A program made the position numbers and the translations under genes. Below, piece by piece: positions 7,331-15,200 of a DNA stretch of 26,271 nt. Source of the DNA: CAYSZB01 sp964435475 (GTDB lineage: Bacteria; Chloroflexota; Anaerolineae; Anaerolineales; Anaerolineaceae). The stretch covers positions 1 to 26,271 of the forward strand of contig CAYSZB010000031.1 of assembly GCA_964435475.1 (NCBI GenBank), in the 5' to 3' direction. The stretch's first letter is position 1. The number at the start of each line of letters is the position of its first letter. The notes under the pieces are model-generated. The model was not told the origin of the DNA and made no database searches. It saw only the letters and a list, made by a program, of their open reading frames with translations.

Positions 7331-8074
7331 ATGATCGATGCATTAGGCAAGCATTTTATTGAACAGACAAAATATCAAAATATGGGCTTAACACCACAAA
7401 AGCAGGGAGAGCTACAACCGGAATTTATTCAGCCTGCTGCTGGAAAATTTGCGATCATTGAGTTACCCAAACCCGACCAGGTGCACATGCCAGGAAAAGA
7501 CCTCAGAACGATCATCGAACATAGGACTTCCGTTCGTAAGTATGAGGAACAGATGTTGACCATGGACGAGTTATCCTACCTGCTTTGGCTTACTCAGGGA
7601 ATAAAAAATGTATTGCCAAGCAATCTGACCATGCGTACAGTTCCTTCGGCTGGCGCAAGGCATCCTTTCGAAACCTGGTTGTCAATTAATAAGGTTGAAT
7701 CTTTGATGCCTGGGCTGTATCATTACCTTCCGTTGGAGCATGCCCTGGAACAGGTCAGACTGGGTGAGGAAATAAATCAGCAGGTTAGTATTGCTGCGCT
7801 AAAGCAAGGCCAAATAACCAACAGCGCTGTCACTTTCATTTGGGTCGCCCACCCTTATCGAACAAGCTGGCGATATGGTTCCAGAGCTTATCGATATATT
7901 TATCTTGATGCGGGTCATCTGTGTCAGAATCTTCACCTGGCAGCTGAGTCTATTGAGTGTGGTGTTTGTGCGATCGGCGCCTATGATGACGACAAGATCA
8001 ACCAGGTCCTAGACCTTGATGGTGAGTCCCAGTTTGTCATTTATATGGCCACCCTGGGAAAGAAGAAACTATAA
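7331..8074 (+). CDS. SagB/ThcOx-type nitroreductase-fold flavin oxidoreductase
   Basis: The product is 247 residues, preceded by a strong GAGGAGG site (7319-7325) 5 nt before the ATG. FMN-binding and family motifs include RTSVRKY (65-71), PSAGARHP (105-112), the DAGHLCQNLHLAAES helix and CGVCAIGAY. These place it in the SagB/ThcOx branch of the nitroreductase superfamily. Members with a peptide partner oxidise azolines to azoles in thiazole/oxazole-modified peptides, but many stand-alone members have no known role. No cyclodehydratase (YcaO), precursor peptide or transporter is beside it, so a peptide-modification role is not supported here. It is probably co-transcribed with uvrC and the small peptide gene (16 nt gap) and is closed by the terminator at 8094-8121. 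Confidence 0.85.
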   Translation: MIDALGKHFIEQTKYQNMGLTPQKQGELQPEFIQPAAGKFAIIELPKPDQVHMPGKDLRTIIEHRTSVRKYEEQMLTMDELSYLLWLTQGIKNVLPSNLTMRTVPSAGARHPFETWLSINKVESLMPGLYHYLPLEHALEQVRLGEEINQQVSIAALKQGQITNSAVTFIWVAHPYRTSWRYGSRAYRYIYLDAGHLCQNLHLAAESIECGVCAIGAYDDDKINQVLDLDGESQFVIYMATLGKKKL

Positions 8075-8093
8075 ATCAAGCGATTGTTATTGA

Positions 8094-8121
8094 CAAAAAA
8101 AGCGCGATGAGCGCTTTTTTT
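8094..8121. terminator. Bidirectional intrinsic terminator
   Basis: An inverted repeat AAAAAAAGCGC/GCGCTTTTTTT with loop GATGA lies between the convergent SagB-like gene and metG. The A-run on one side and T-run on the other make it functional in both directions. Confidence 0.85.
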
Positions 8122-8128
8122 ATAATAT

Positions 8129-9928
8129 CTAATTTCCAAGTCGGGATCTTTCTTCTTCAACGATTGAGTGATCCAGTTTTGCGAACAAAGCACTGGGTTG
8201 GTTGATCTTTTTTCCCGGAGTAAGATCCGTAGAAAGCCAAAGGTCAAATTTATCTCCGGTAAGCGAATCTGAAGCATCATAGGTAAGGATTTCATGACTT
8301 CCAAGATCATCACTCATGATTCTGGTAGCTTGCAGGCCAAACAAAGGCTTCTCATACCCAAGGTAAGTGTGCAGTTTCTCACTTGTGTGGGGAATAAACG
8401 GCGAGAAGAGTATCTTCAACCAGTCTATTGCCTGCATCGCAGTGTAAACGGACTTCGCAGCCTGGTCTTTGTCGCTTTTGATCTCAAACCAGGGAGCATT
8501 GGTGTCCAGGTACTTGTTGACTTCGGTAGCCAGGCTCATCACCTCGGCAATAGCTGCTCTCAACTGCACTTTTTCCATCTTTTCGGCGACGCTTGAAAAA
8601 CCAGCTTTGATCGTTTCAAGAAGAGCAATGTCCTGGGGTCGTAATTCTCCTGGAGAAGGGACGACACCTTCCCAATGTTTAAAACCAAACGAAAGCACAC
8701 GATTGACAAGGTTGCCCCAAGTGGCAACCAGTTCATTGTTATTTCGCTGATAGAATTCTTCCCAGTCCCAATCCGAATCACGGTTTTCAGGCATTGAGAT
8801 GGTTAGGTAATATCGCAAGGGATCGGGATCATAGCGATCCAGGAAATCTCTGCCCCAAACAGCCCAATTCTTGCTGCCAGAGATCTTCTTCCCCTCGAGG
8901 TTCATGAATTCATTGGCTGGTACGTCATATGGCAGGACCATCGGTTGGGGGTTCAAGGCATTCATCGCTTTATCAAAACCGGTCCGTAAGCCAATTAGTT
9001 CTGCCGGCCAAATAACCGCATGAAATGGGATGTTGTCCTTGCCAATAAAGTAGTAGGACCGGGCTTCAGGATTTACCCACCACTCACGCCATTTTCCTTC
9101 GTAATTATTAATCGAGGACCACTCAACTGTACTGGATAAATAACCGATCACAGCTTCAAACCATACGTAAAGGCATTTTTCATCCCATCCTTCAACAGGT
9201 ACAGGGATTCCCCAATCAAGGTCACGCGTGATCGGCCGGCCATGTAGACCTTCAGATAAAATCTGGCCAAGTGATTGGCGCATAACATTAGGCCGCCAGT
9301 AATCCTCCCTGGTTTTCAAGAAGTCGATTATCTCTTCCTGAAGTTTTGCCAGGTCAAGGTAGAAGTGTTCTGTATCCTTTAATACAGGAACTGAACCATC
9401 AATTTTCGACCTGGGATCGATCAATTTTTCGGCTTCAAGAATGTTTCCGCATTTCTCACATTGATCACTGCGGGCATCCTGGTTTCCACAGAAATAACAA
9501 GTGCCCTCAACATAACGATCGGGGAGGAATTTCTTTTGGGCTTCAGAGTACCACTGCTTTTCAGTAGCTTTGTAAAGATAGCCATTTTCTTTAAGCGTGG
9601 TAAATATTTTCTGGGCTACATCAAAATGATTGTTGGTATGGGTGCTGGTAAAAATGTCATAAGTTAAACCCAATCGCTGGAATAACTCAAGAAAACCTGA
9701 ATGATACTGTTTGTAGACTTCCAATGGCGTTGTATTTAATGCATCTGCCTTAACAGTGATCGGAGTACCGTGTGCGTCAGACCCTGAGACCATCAGGACC
9801 TGGCGTCCACGCAAGCGATGATATCTGGCACAGATATCAGCCGGCAGGTATGAACCAGTTAGGTTGCCGACATGGATTTCAGCATTGGCATATGGCCAGG
9901 CAACTGCAATTAAAATATTTTGTTTCAT
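8129..9928 (-). CDS. metG: Methionyl-tRNA synthetase, short form
   Basis: The product is a 599-residue class I synthetase that charges tRNA-Met in the cytoplasm. The HIGH-type motif is HVGN at 19-22 in PYANAEIHVGN. A zinc knuckle has C144, C147, C157 and C160. The KMSKS-type loop is KISGS at 348-352. The anticodon-binding helical domain follows, with WGNLVNRVLSF and FSPFIPHTSEKLHTYLG. The protein ends after this domain plus a short tail, so the C-terminal EMAP/Trbp111-like tRNA-binding domain found in many longer MetRS (about 650-680 residues) is absent. The start is ATG 9928, with AAAGG about 8 nt upstream. The DUF177 gene is 57 nt upstream on the same strand and may share a transcript. Confidence 0.97.
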   Translation of the reverse strand: MKQNILIAVAWPYANAEIHVGNLTGSYLPADICARYHRLRGRQVLMVSGSDAHGTPITVKADALNTTPLEVYKQYHSGFLELFQRLGLTYDIFTSTHTNNHFDVAQKIFTTLKENGYLYKATEKQWYSEAQKKFLPDRYVEGTCYFCGNQDARSDQCEKCGNILEAEKLIDPRSKIDGSVPVLKDTEHFYLDLAKLQEEIIDFLKTREDYWRPNVMRQSLGQILSEGLHGRPITRDLDWGIPVPVEGWDEKCLYVWFEAVIGYLSSTVEWSSINNYEGKWREWWVNPEARSYYFIGKDNIPFHAVIWPAELIGLRTGFDKAMNALNPQPMVLPYDVPANEFMNLEGKKISGSKNWAVWGRDFLDRYDPDPLRYYLTISMPENRDSDWDWEEFYQRNNNELVATWGNLVNRVLSFGFKHWEGVVPSPGELRPQDIALLETIKAGFSSVAEKMEKVQLRAAIAEVMSLATEVNKYLDTNAPWFEIKSDKDQAAKSVYTAMQAIDWLKILFSPFIPHTSEKLHTYLGYEKPLFGLQATRIMSDDLGSHEILTYDASDSLTGDKFDLWLSTDLTPGKKINQPSALFAKLDHSIVEEERSRLGN

Positions 9929-9985
9929 TAGGACAACCTTTTCACGTTTTTGATAATCAACACAGATTCTTGTAATTTGACTAAT

Positions 9986-10468
9986 TTATTGCACATCAGA
10001 ATTGTCAATGACATGCTTACACATGTTTTCGTTCAAGTTTTGACCGCAGTCAGGGCATAAACCCTTACAATCGGGTTTACACACAGCATTAATCGGAATC
10101 TCCAGCAACAGATATTCTCTGAAGATCACACCCAAGTCAATGTATCCATCATCAGGAATGATCATGTCCAGGTCATCCTGTGAACGTTGGGCAAACACAT
10201 AAAGTTCTTCGAATTCGGTCTTTGCTTCACAGAGAAAGTCCGAAAGGCAATTTACACATGTTACCAAAATCTGGCCATTTACATTCGCCTCCAATAACAA
10301 GCCCTCCCGGGTGCGTGAAAAACGCAATGTACTTGCCAGGTTGACCACATTAAGATCAGGTTCAATGAATACCTCAGGATAATTGATTGAAAAATCTCTG
10401 CTAAAACCGACTGGTTTATTGAGAAAGTAACCGATATTGGTACGTAGTGAATACTTTTGCTTTTCCAT
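9986..10468 (-). CDS. YceD/DUF177 family protein
   Basis: From ATG 10468 the product is 160 residues. The frame is open up to an ATG at 10531, but family members begin a few residues before the conserved N-terminal block (here TNIGYFLNKPVGFSRDF), and a -10 element lies inside that longer version, so the downstream start is preferred. Neither start has a good SD. The core has TRTREGLL-like residues (FSRTREGLL) and CVNCL, and the C-terminus carries the Cys-rich signature C-x3-C-x2-LC-x2-CG-x-NLNE ending CKH, which may bind metal. DUF177 proteins are linked to large-subunit rRNA accumulation and usually lie just before rpmF (L32). Here no rpmF follows; metG does. Confidence 0.88.
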   Translation of the reverse strand: MEKQKYSLRTNIGYFLNKPVGFSRDFSINYPEVFIEPDLNVVNLASTLRFSRTREGLLLEANVNGQILVTCVNCLSDFLCEAKTEFEELYVFAQRSQDDLDMIIPDDGYIDLGVIFREYLLLEIPINAVCKPDCKGLCPDCGQNLNENMCKHVIDNSDVQ

Positions 10469-10516
10469 GGTGTCGTCGCTTCTAATTTTCGCTTTTATCC
10501 TTTTTGGGCGAAAGCT

Positions 10517-10522
10517 ATTATA
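10517..10522 (-). promoter_or_regulatory. Putative -10 of the DUF177 gene
   Basis: In minus-strand sense TATAAT (GAGTATAATAG) lies 48 nt before the preferred ATG 10468. Its -35 region would cover the opposing -10 at 10531-10536. Confidence 0.4.
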
Positions 10523-10530
10523 CTCTATCA

Positions 10531-10536
10531 TATAAT
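10531..10536 (+). promoter_or_regulatory. Putative -10 of the rdgB-type gene
   Basis: TATAAT lies 20 nt before ATG 10557. No clear -35 is present. It sits 8 bp from the opposing -10, so the two divergent promoters overlap physically. Confidence 0.4.
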
Positions 10537-10556
10537 TGCACTAAATTTCAACACCG

Positions 10557-11174
10557 ATGATAAAAATGAATGAGATATTGATAGCCACTAATAATCCTGG
10601 AAAATTACGAGAAATCAAGGAATTATTAAAATCACTTCCCATCAAAATAATTGCTCCTCGAGATCTAGAAATATCAATCGAAGTTGATGAGGATGGCAAA
10701 ACATACTTTGAAAATGCGTATAAGAAAGCCATTGCGTATCAGAAGGCTTCTGGGGGAGTCCTAACGTTGGCAGATGATTCGGGTCTCGAAGTCGCGGCGT
10801 TGGACGGGTTGCCCGGAATAAATTCTCATCGATTTTCGGCCAAACAAAATGCTTCCGACCTGGATCGCAGAATTTCCCTACTTGAAAGATTGCTTGGCCA
10901 CCCAGAGCCATGGAACGCATGCTTTCATTGTGAGATCGTGATAATGGGAAGCAGCGGTAACTGTTTTCGAGCCCATGGAAAATGCGAAGGAGAAATCATC
11001 GCAAATGAACGGGGAACCAACGGGTTTGGATATGACCCAATATTCTACTTACCCCAGAAGGGCAAGACAATGGCTGAATTAACCGACCAAGAAAAGAACC
11101 AGGTCAGCCACCGGGCAAACGCCATTAAGAAAGCACTGACCTATTTACGATCCTTATCTATATCTGAAGAGTAA
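10557..11174 (+). CDS. rdgB: RdgB/HAM1-type XTP/dITP pyrophosphatase
   Basis: The product is 205 residues. It hydrolyses non-canonical purine triphosphates (dITP, XTP, ITP) to monophosphate and pyrophosphate, cleaning the nucleotide pool. Motifs visible are the phosphate-binding TNNPGK (11-16), the catalytic LADDSGLEV with D73-D74, GLPGINSHRFS, TNGFGYDPIF and the C-terminal VSHRANAIKKAL. No SD precedes either possible start (ATG 10557, or ATG 10566 which would give MNEILIATNN, the usual family beginning), so the exact start is uncertain by three codons. It is single-gene and divergent from DUF177, and it converges on the nitroreductase gene with 8 nt between stops. Confidence 0.95.
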   Translation: MIKMNEILIATNNPGKLREIKELLKSLPIKIIAPRDLEISIEVDEDGKTYFENAYKKAIAYQKASGGVLTLADDSGLEVAALDGLPGINSHRFSAKQNASDLDRRISLLERLLGHPEPWNACFHCEIVIMGSSGNCFRAHGKCEGEIIANERGTNGFGYDPIFYLPQKGKTMAELTDQEKNQVSHRANAIKKALTYLRSLSISEE

Positions 11175-11182
11175 TCCTTTGC

Positions 11183-11692
11183 CTACCAGCCGTTGTAGTG
11201 AACTTTCTCAGCATTAAAGCGATCAACCGATCGAGGAGCTTCAGCCGGATACCCCAGGACAATTATTGAGAAGGGCTTAATATCTTCGGGCAGGCCAAGC
11301 AACTCGACCACCCCATTGACACGCTCCTCCCTGGGATGAACACCCAGCCAAACCCCACCCAAACCAAGGCTATGAGCAGCAAGCAAAATATTTTCACTGG
11401 CAGCTGCACAATCCTGGATCCACATTTCATAGAGTTTTCCCTGTGGTACATAAGCGCAAACAAATATTGCCGCCGGGGCTTGTAAAGTCATTTTTGAGTG
11501 AGGGTGAAAAGTAGATATCTTATCCAGTATCTCCCTCTTATCTACGACAACAAAATGCCAGGGCTGACCATTATTGGAAGAAGGTGCCTGCATCGCTGCT
11601 TTGAGCAGGTTCGTTATTGTCTCAGGTGGTATTTCCTCGTTAGTAAAACTGCGCACACTTCGCCTTGTCAATAAATTTTCTAGAGCTTCCAT
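11183..11692 (-). CDS. Nitroreductase-family FMN oxidoreductase
   Basis: The product is 169 residues, a compact member of the NfsA/NfsB-like nitroreductase superfamily. FMN-site residues are visible in RRSVRSF (10-16), PSSNNGQPWHF (37-47) and LGLGGVWLGVHP, and the short C-terminus ends VHYNGW as in many anaerobe homologues. By family it is a dimeric NAD(P)H-dependent flavoprotein; the substrate is unknown. GGAGG lies 6 nt before ATG 11692. The gene begins 13 nt after the adenosine-specific kinase stop, so the two are likely one transcript. Confidence 0.9.
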   Translation of the reverse strand: MEALENLLTRRSVRSFTNEEIPPETITNLLKAAMQAPSSNNGQPWHFVVVDKREILDKISTFHPHSKMTLQAPAAIFVCAYVPQGKLYEMWIQDCAAASENILLAAHSLGLGGVWLGVHPREERVNGVVELLGLPEDIKPFSIIVLGYPAEAPRSVDRFNAEKVHYNGW

Positions 11693-11705
11693 TTCATTCC
11701 TCCAA

Positions 11706-12191
11706 TCAGGATTTATATCCTATCATCCTTAAAAAATCTTTTCGCCAGGCAATGTCGCCAGGCTCCTCAACACCTTTAGGGGCTTCACCATCGATGACAC
11801 CAAGAATTCCTCTGCCCTGGTTTGATTCTACAATGATCACTTCAACATTATTGGCTGTGGCACAGAAAATATGACACACCTCTGGCACCATCTTTATGGA
11901 ATTAAGAACATTGATCGGAAAATAACCTTCCTGGAGAAAGATGATGAAGCTGTGACCCGCGCCAAGTGCCAATGCGTTGTTTTTTGCCAAAGCAATCATT
12001 TCATCATCTGTGCCACTCCATCTAATAAGGCATTTCCCTGATGCTTCACAAAATGCCATGCCAAATTTTATCCCTGGCACACTTGTTACAAGGCATTCGT
12101 GAATATCTTCAACTGATTTTATAAAATGAGATTGACCCAGGATAAAGTTAATTGTTTCAGGTTTGGTAATTCTTACGCTCCTAATTTCCAT
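11706..12191 (-). CDS. Adenosine-specific kinase (DUF355/Adenosine_kin family)
   Basis: The product is 161 residues from ATG 12191, chosen because GGAG lies 8 nt upstream; an in-frame TTG at 12209 would precede the ribosome binding site. The whole protein matches the small archaeal/bacterial Adenosine_kin family (PF04008): MEIRSVRITKPE at the start, PGIKFGMAFCEASG, the nucleotide-site GAGHSFIIFL and NSIKMVPEVCHIFCATANNVEVI, and GRGILGVIDGEAPKG near the end. The family was named from a structure with bound adenosine; the physiological reaction is not well established. It is first in a two-gene unit with the nitroreductase. Its promoter overlaps that of the divergent protease gene. Confidence 0.9.
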   Translation of the reverse strand: MEIRSVRITKPETINFILGQSHFIKSVEDIHECLVTSVPGIKFGMAFCEASGKCLIRWSGTDDEMIALAKNNALALGAGHSFIIFLQEGYFPINVLNSIKMVPEVCHIFCATANNVEVIIVESNQGRGILGVIDGEAPKGVEEPGDIAWRKDFLRMIGYKS

Positions 12192-12214
12192 GACCATCTC
12201 TCCAATCAATGATA

Positions 12215-12220
12215 TATAAT
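12215..12220 (+). promoter_or_regulatory. -10 of the subtilase gene (overlaps divergent -10)
   Basis: TATAAT lies 6 nt before a short leader ORF (ATG 12227) and 42 nt before the protease ATG. A weak -35 (ATGACC, 12190-12195) is 19 bp upstream. It shares two bases with the minus-strand -10. Confidence 0.45.
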
Positions 12221-12227
12221 TTTAGCA
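12219..12227 (-). promoter_or_regulatory. Extended -10 promoter of the adenosine-specific kinase gene
   Basis: In minus-strand sense this is TGCTAAAAT, identical to the uvrC element. The predicted start of transcription is about 12211-12213, giving a leader of roughly 20 nt that contains GGAG. Confidence 0.5.
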
Positions 12228-12259
12228 TGGATACCTATGAAATTCATGAACGGGCATAA
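12227..12259 (+). CDS. Possible 10-residue leader peptide before the protease
   Basis: ATG at 12227 opens a 10-codon frame (MDTYEIHERA) ending TAA at 12257-12259, in frame with and 3 nt before the protease ATG at 12263. It starts 6 nt after the TATAAT, so the mRNA could begin at this ATG. No SD is seen for either start. It may be a translational-coupling leader or simply chance. Confidence 0.25.
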   Translation: MDTYEIHERA

Positions 12260-12262
12260 ATA

Positions 12263-15200
12263 ATGAATATTAAATTTTTGCACAATTTTTTTGGCTGCCT
12301 GTTATCGATACTATTCGCATTTTCTAACATTTCTACCTCAGCCCACAACAATTTTTCAAGTTCCGTTTCTGAAAGTATGGACCAAAATTCTTATTACTGG
12401 TTTGAAGACTATACCGGACCCAAGTATTGGGAGAACACCCCACAGGATGGGGTAATCGTCAGTTTTGCGGATCATAAAGAACTGATCCCTGGTCCAAATG
12501 ACAAGATCAGGGCTATTGTCCAGTTCAAAAAACAGAGTGTTGCCCAATACAAACTATCACTATCACCTGCGCTCAACACAAGGGCAAAACAGGATTTGAT
12601 CCATGAATATAGCTCTGAACTCACTACTAATCAAGATATGTGGCTTGAATCGATCAAAGAAGCTGGGGTGGAAATAACTGAGATCAATAGACACCAATTA
12701 TTAAGCAACAACATCACGGTATTTACGAGTCCAATAAATTTCAAGTTCCTTAGAGGCAATGAATTTGTAAAGCAGGTATCGCCCGATTACCAGGTTAAAC
12801 CGCACCTGGTGGAGTCAATTCCACTGATTGGTGCTGATCAGACCTGGCAGGTGACTTCCCCCACCGGAACACCTCTGACCGGAATTGAGAAGATCATTGC
12901 TGTTATTGATTCTGGAATTGATTACACCCATCCAAACCTGGGAGGATGCCTGGGTTCAGGGTGCAAAGTCCTGGGCGGGTATGACTTTGTTAACCTGGAT
13001 AATGATCCATTCGACGATTTTGGACATGGAACACATGTTGCTGGAATCATTTCTGCAAGTGGAAGTTTAAAAGGTGTTGCACCTGATGCACGATTATTGG
13101 CTTACAAGGTGATCAGCGAAGAAGGCACTGGCTATGCCTCTGACGTGATAAGCGCGATCGAACGGGCTGTCCTGGATCATGCTGATGTCATCAATCTCAG
13201 TATAGGGGGACCAGGAAACCCATCTGATCCTCTCAGTCAAAGTGTTGATATGGCAACTGAAATGGGCACGGTCGTGGTTGCTTCTGCGGGAAACAGGGGA
13301 TCGAATTATGCGACGATCGATTCGCCTGGACTGGCATACAGTGCAATAACAGTGGGCGCTTCAACGAAGACGGATTACATTGCCTCATTCAGTTCAAGGG
13401 GACCAGTGGCTGACAGCAACCTGACGGCCAAGCCTGACCTAATCGCGCCTGGTCAGTCCATTTATTCGACAGTGCCTGTGAGCGGTCCACTGGGCAGCGC
13501 AAGCGGTTTCCGGTATTTAAGCGGCACCAGCATGGCAGCACCGCATGTGGCAGGTGCAGCTGCCTTGCTGAGGCAATACCGGCCATCCTGGACCCCTCAG
13601 ATGATCAAAACCGCATTAATGAACCTTGCGGTAAAAAAGAATTACGACGTTTTCACCCAAGGGGCAGGCAGGTTGGATCTCAGGGGATTGGAAGATATGG
13701 GCACCCTGGTCACATCAGAAGTGATCGACTTTGGCATAGATGATCTTGCCATGAATACCTGGGTGAAAGAGCAAACAGTGAGGATAACCAATCTACAGCT
13801 TGCCCCACGTGAATTCTTGCTTTCTTTACCCGAAGCAATGGATATGGGGGTCTCAATCACAATTTCTCCCCACGTTTTCTCCTTGAACGCAGGTCAAACC
13901 CAGGAAATTCTTTTAACCTTGACAGTAGAAAATCAAATACTACCAAATGCACCTGCGGCACCATACAGTTATCATTACAATCTGCTGCTTTCTGATGGTG
14001 AAAATCAAGAGAACCTGAATTTCACTTTCATCAAGATGCCAATACTGGACATGCAGATCAATGACGACCCATGGGTGGTGGTGGTACACAACCGGCAGGA
14101 CCTGATAAAGACAAGTTCCTTTGACTATCACCCGATCATGTTCCTGCCTGAAGGGTACTATGACGTGCTTATCCAGTTCCTGGATGGAAAGAGCCGGGTT
14201 GTAAAGGAAAATGTCCTCGTCAACGCCATGACCAACCTGGAATTTAACAAGAGCGACGCAACAAATCGCGTTGACATCATAATGAATGACATACATGGCC
14301 AGAAGATCCCATTCGAGGGGTTATTGATGGATCAAAGAATGCCCACGGCGCTAACATTAAAGGGGTCTGATTTTGGGCTGTACTCCCTGGGGCGATCATG
14401 CATTGGTGAGACGACATGCGATCACCTGATGTTTTCGGACGTCAGCGATGCTTATTCGTTTGAGATCACTATACCTGCCCAATCGGTCCATACCAATTGG
14501 GATTATTACCGGTTTTATCACCAGTTGAGTGAGGGCATCTCGGGGGATTTATTACTGGAAAACTCAGCAGATGAGCTCAAACCGGTAAATTTCCACTTTC
14601 CAAAGCCCAGTGTTGGCGATTCCATTACCTTGATCAGATGGATCGGCAGCAAGATGATCCTTACCACCAGTGATGATTCGTACCAGGAAATTCACTTTCC
14701 CTTTACTGAACAAGCATATTACCAGGCGGTCGACCCAAATGGTGTGATGATCCTCGAGATGCTGGGTGTTTTTGACAGTTCCAGTTTACCGATCTCAATA
14801 TTCCCGGCACAATTCCAGACTCCACCATTTTTTTCCACAAGTAATGCGAGCCTCAGCATAACATCCTTGATAGATCCTGGAGTACCAACTTTATTACTGA
14901 ATGATGAAAATTGGGATCTCACCTTGAGTCCACCACACTGGACCGGGAAATTAGTTTTTGATCAAGAATTTGCCTGGATTGAGTCAATTATCGGAGGTGG
15001 AGCCCTGTTTTGCTTCCAAGACCAGGATTTTAAAAACCCCACTGCACTGCCTTTTGTATTGAGCAAGGACGGGATTGCCCTTTTATCCGGTCTGATCAAA
15101 GCAGGACAAAGCATTCCCCTGGTAAGAAGTGGAGCTTATTCCTTATCCATTAATTATTCAGAATATGAAGTAGGTGTACGTGAAGGGGCTGCCCTAGTGG

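Noticed and set aside
10469..10531. Longer DUF177 protein starting at 10531
   Set aside because: The added 21 residues overlap a TATAAT element and are not part of the family's N-terminal pattern.
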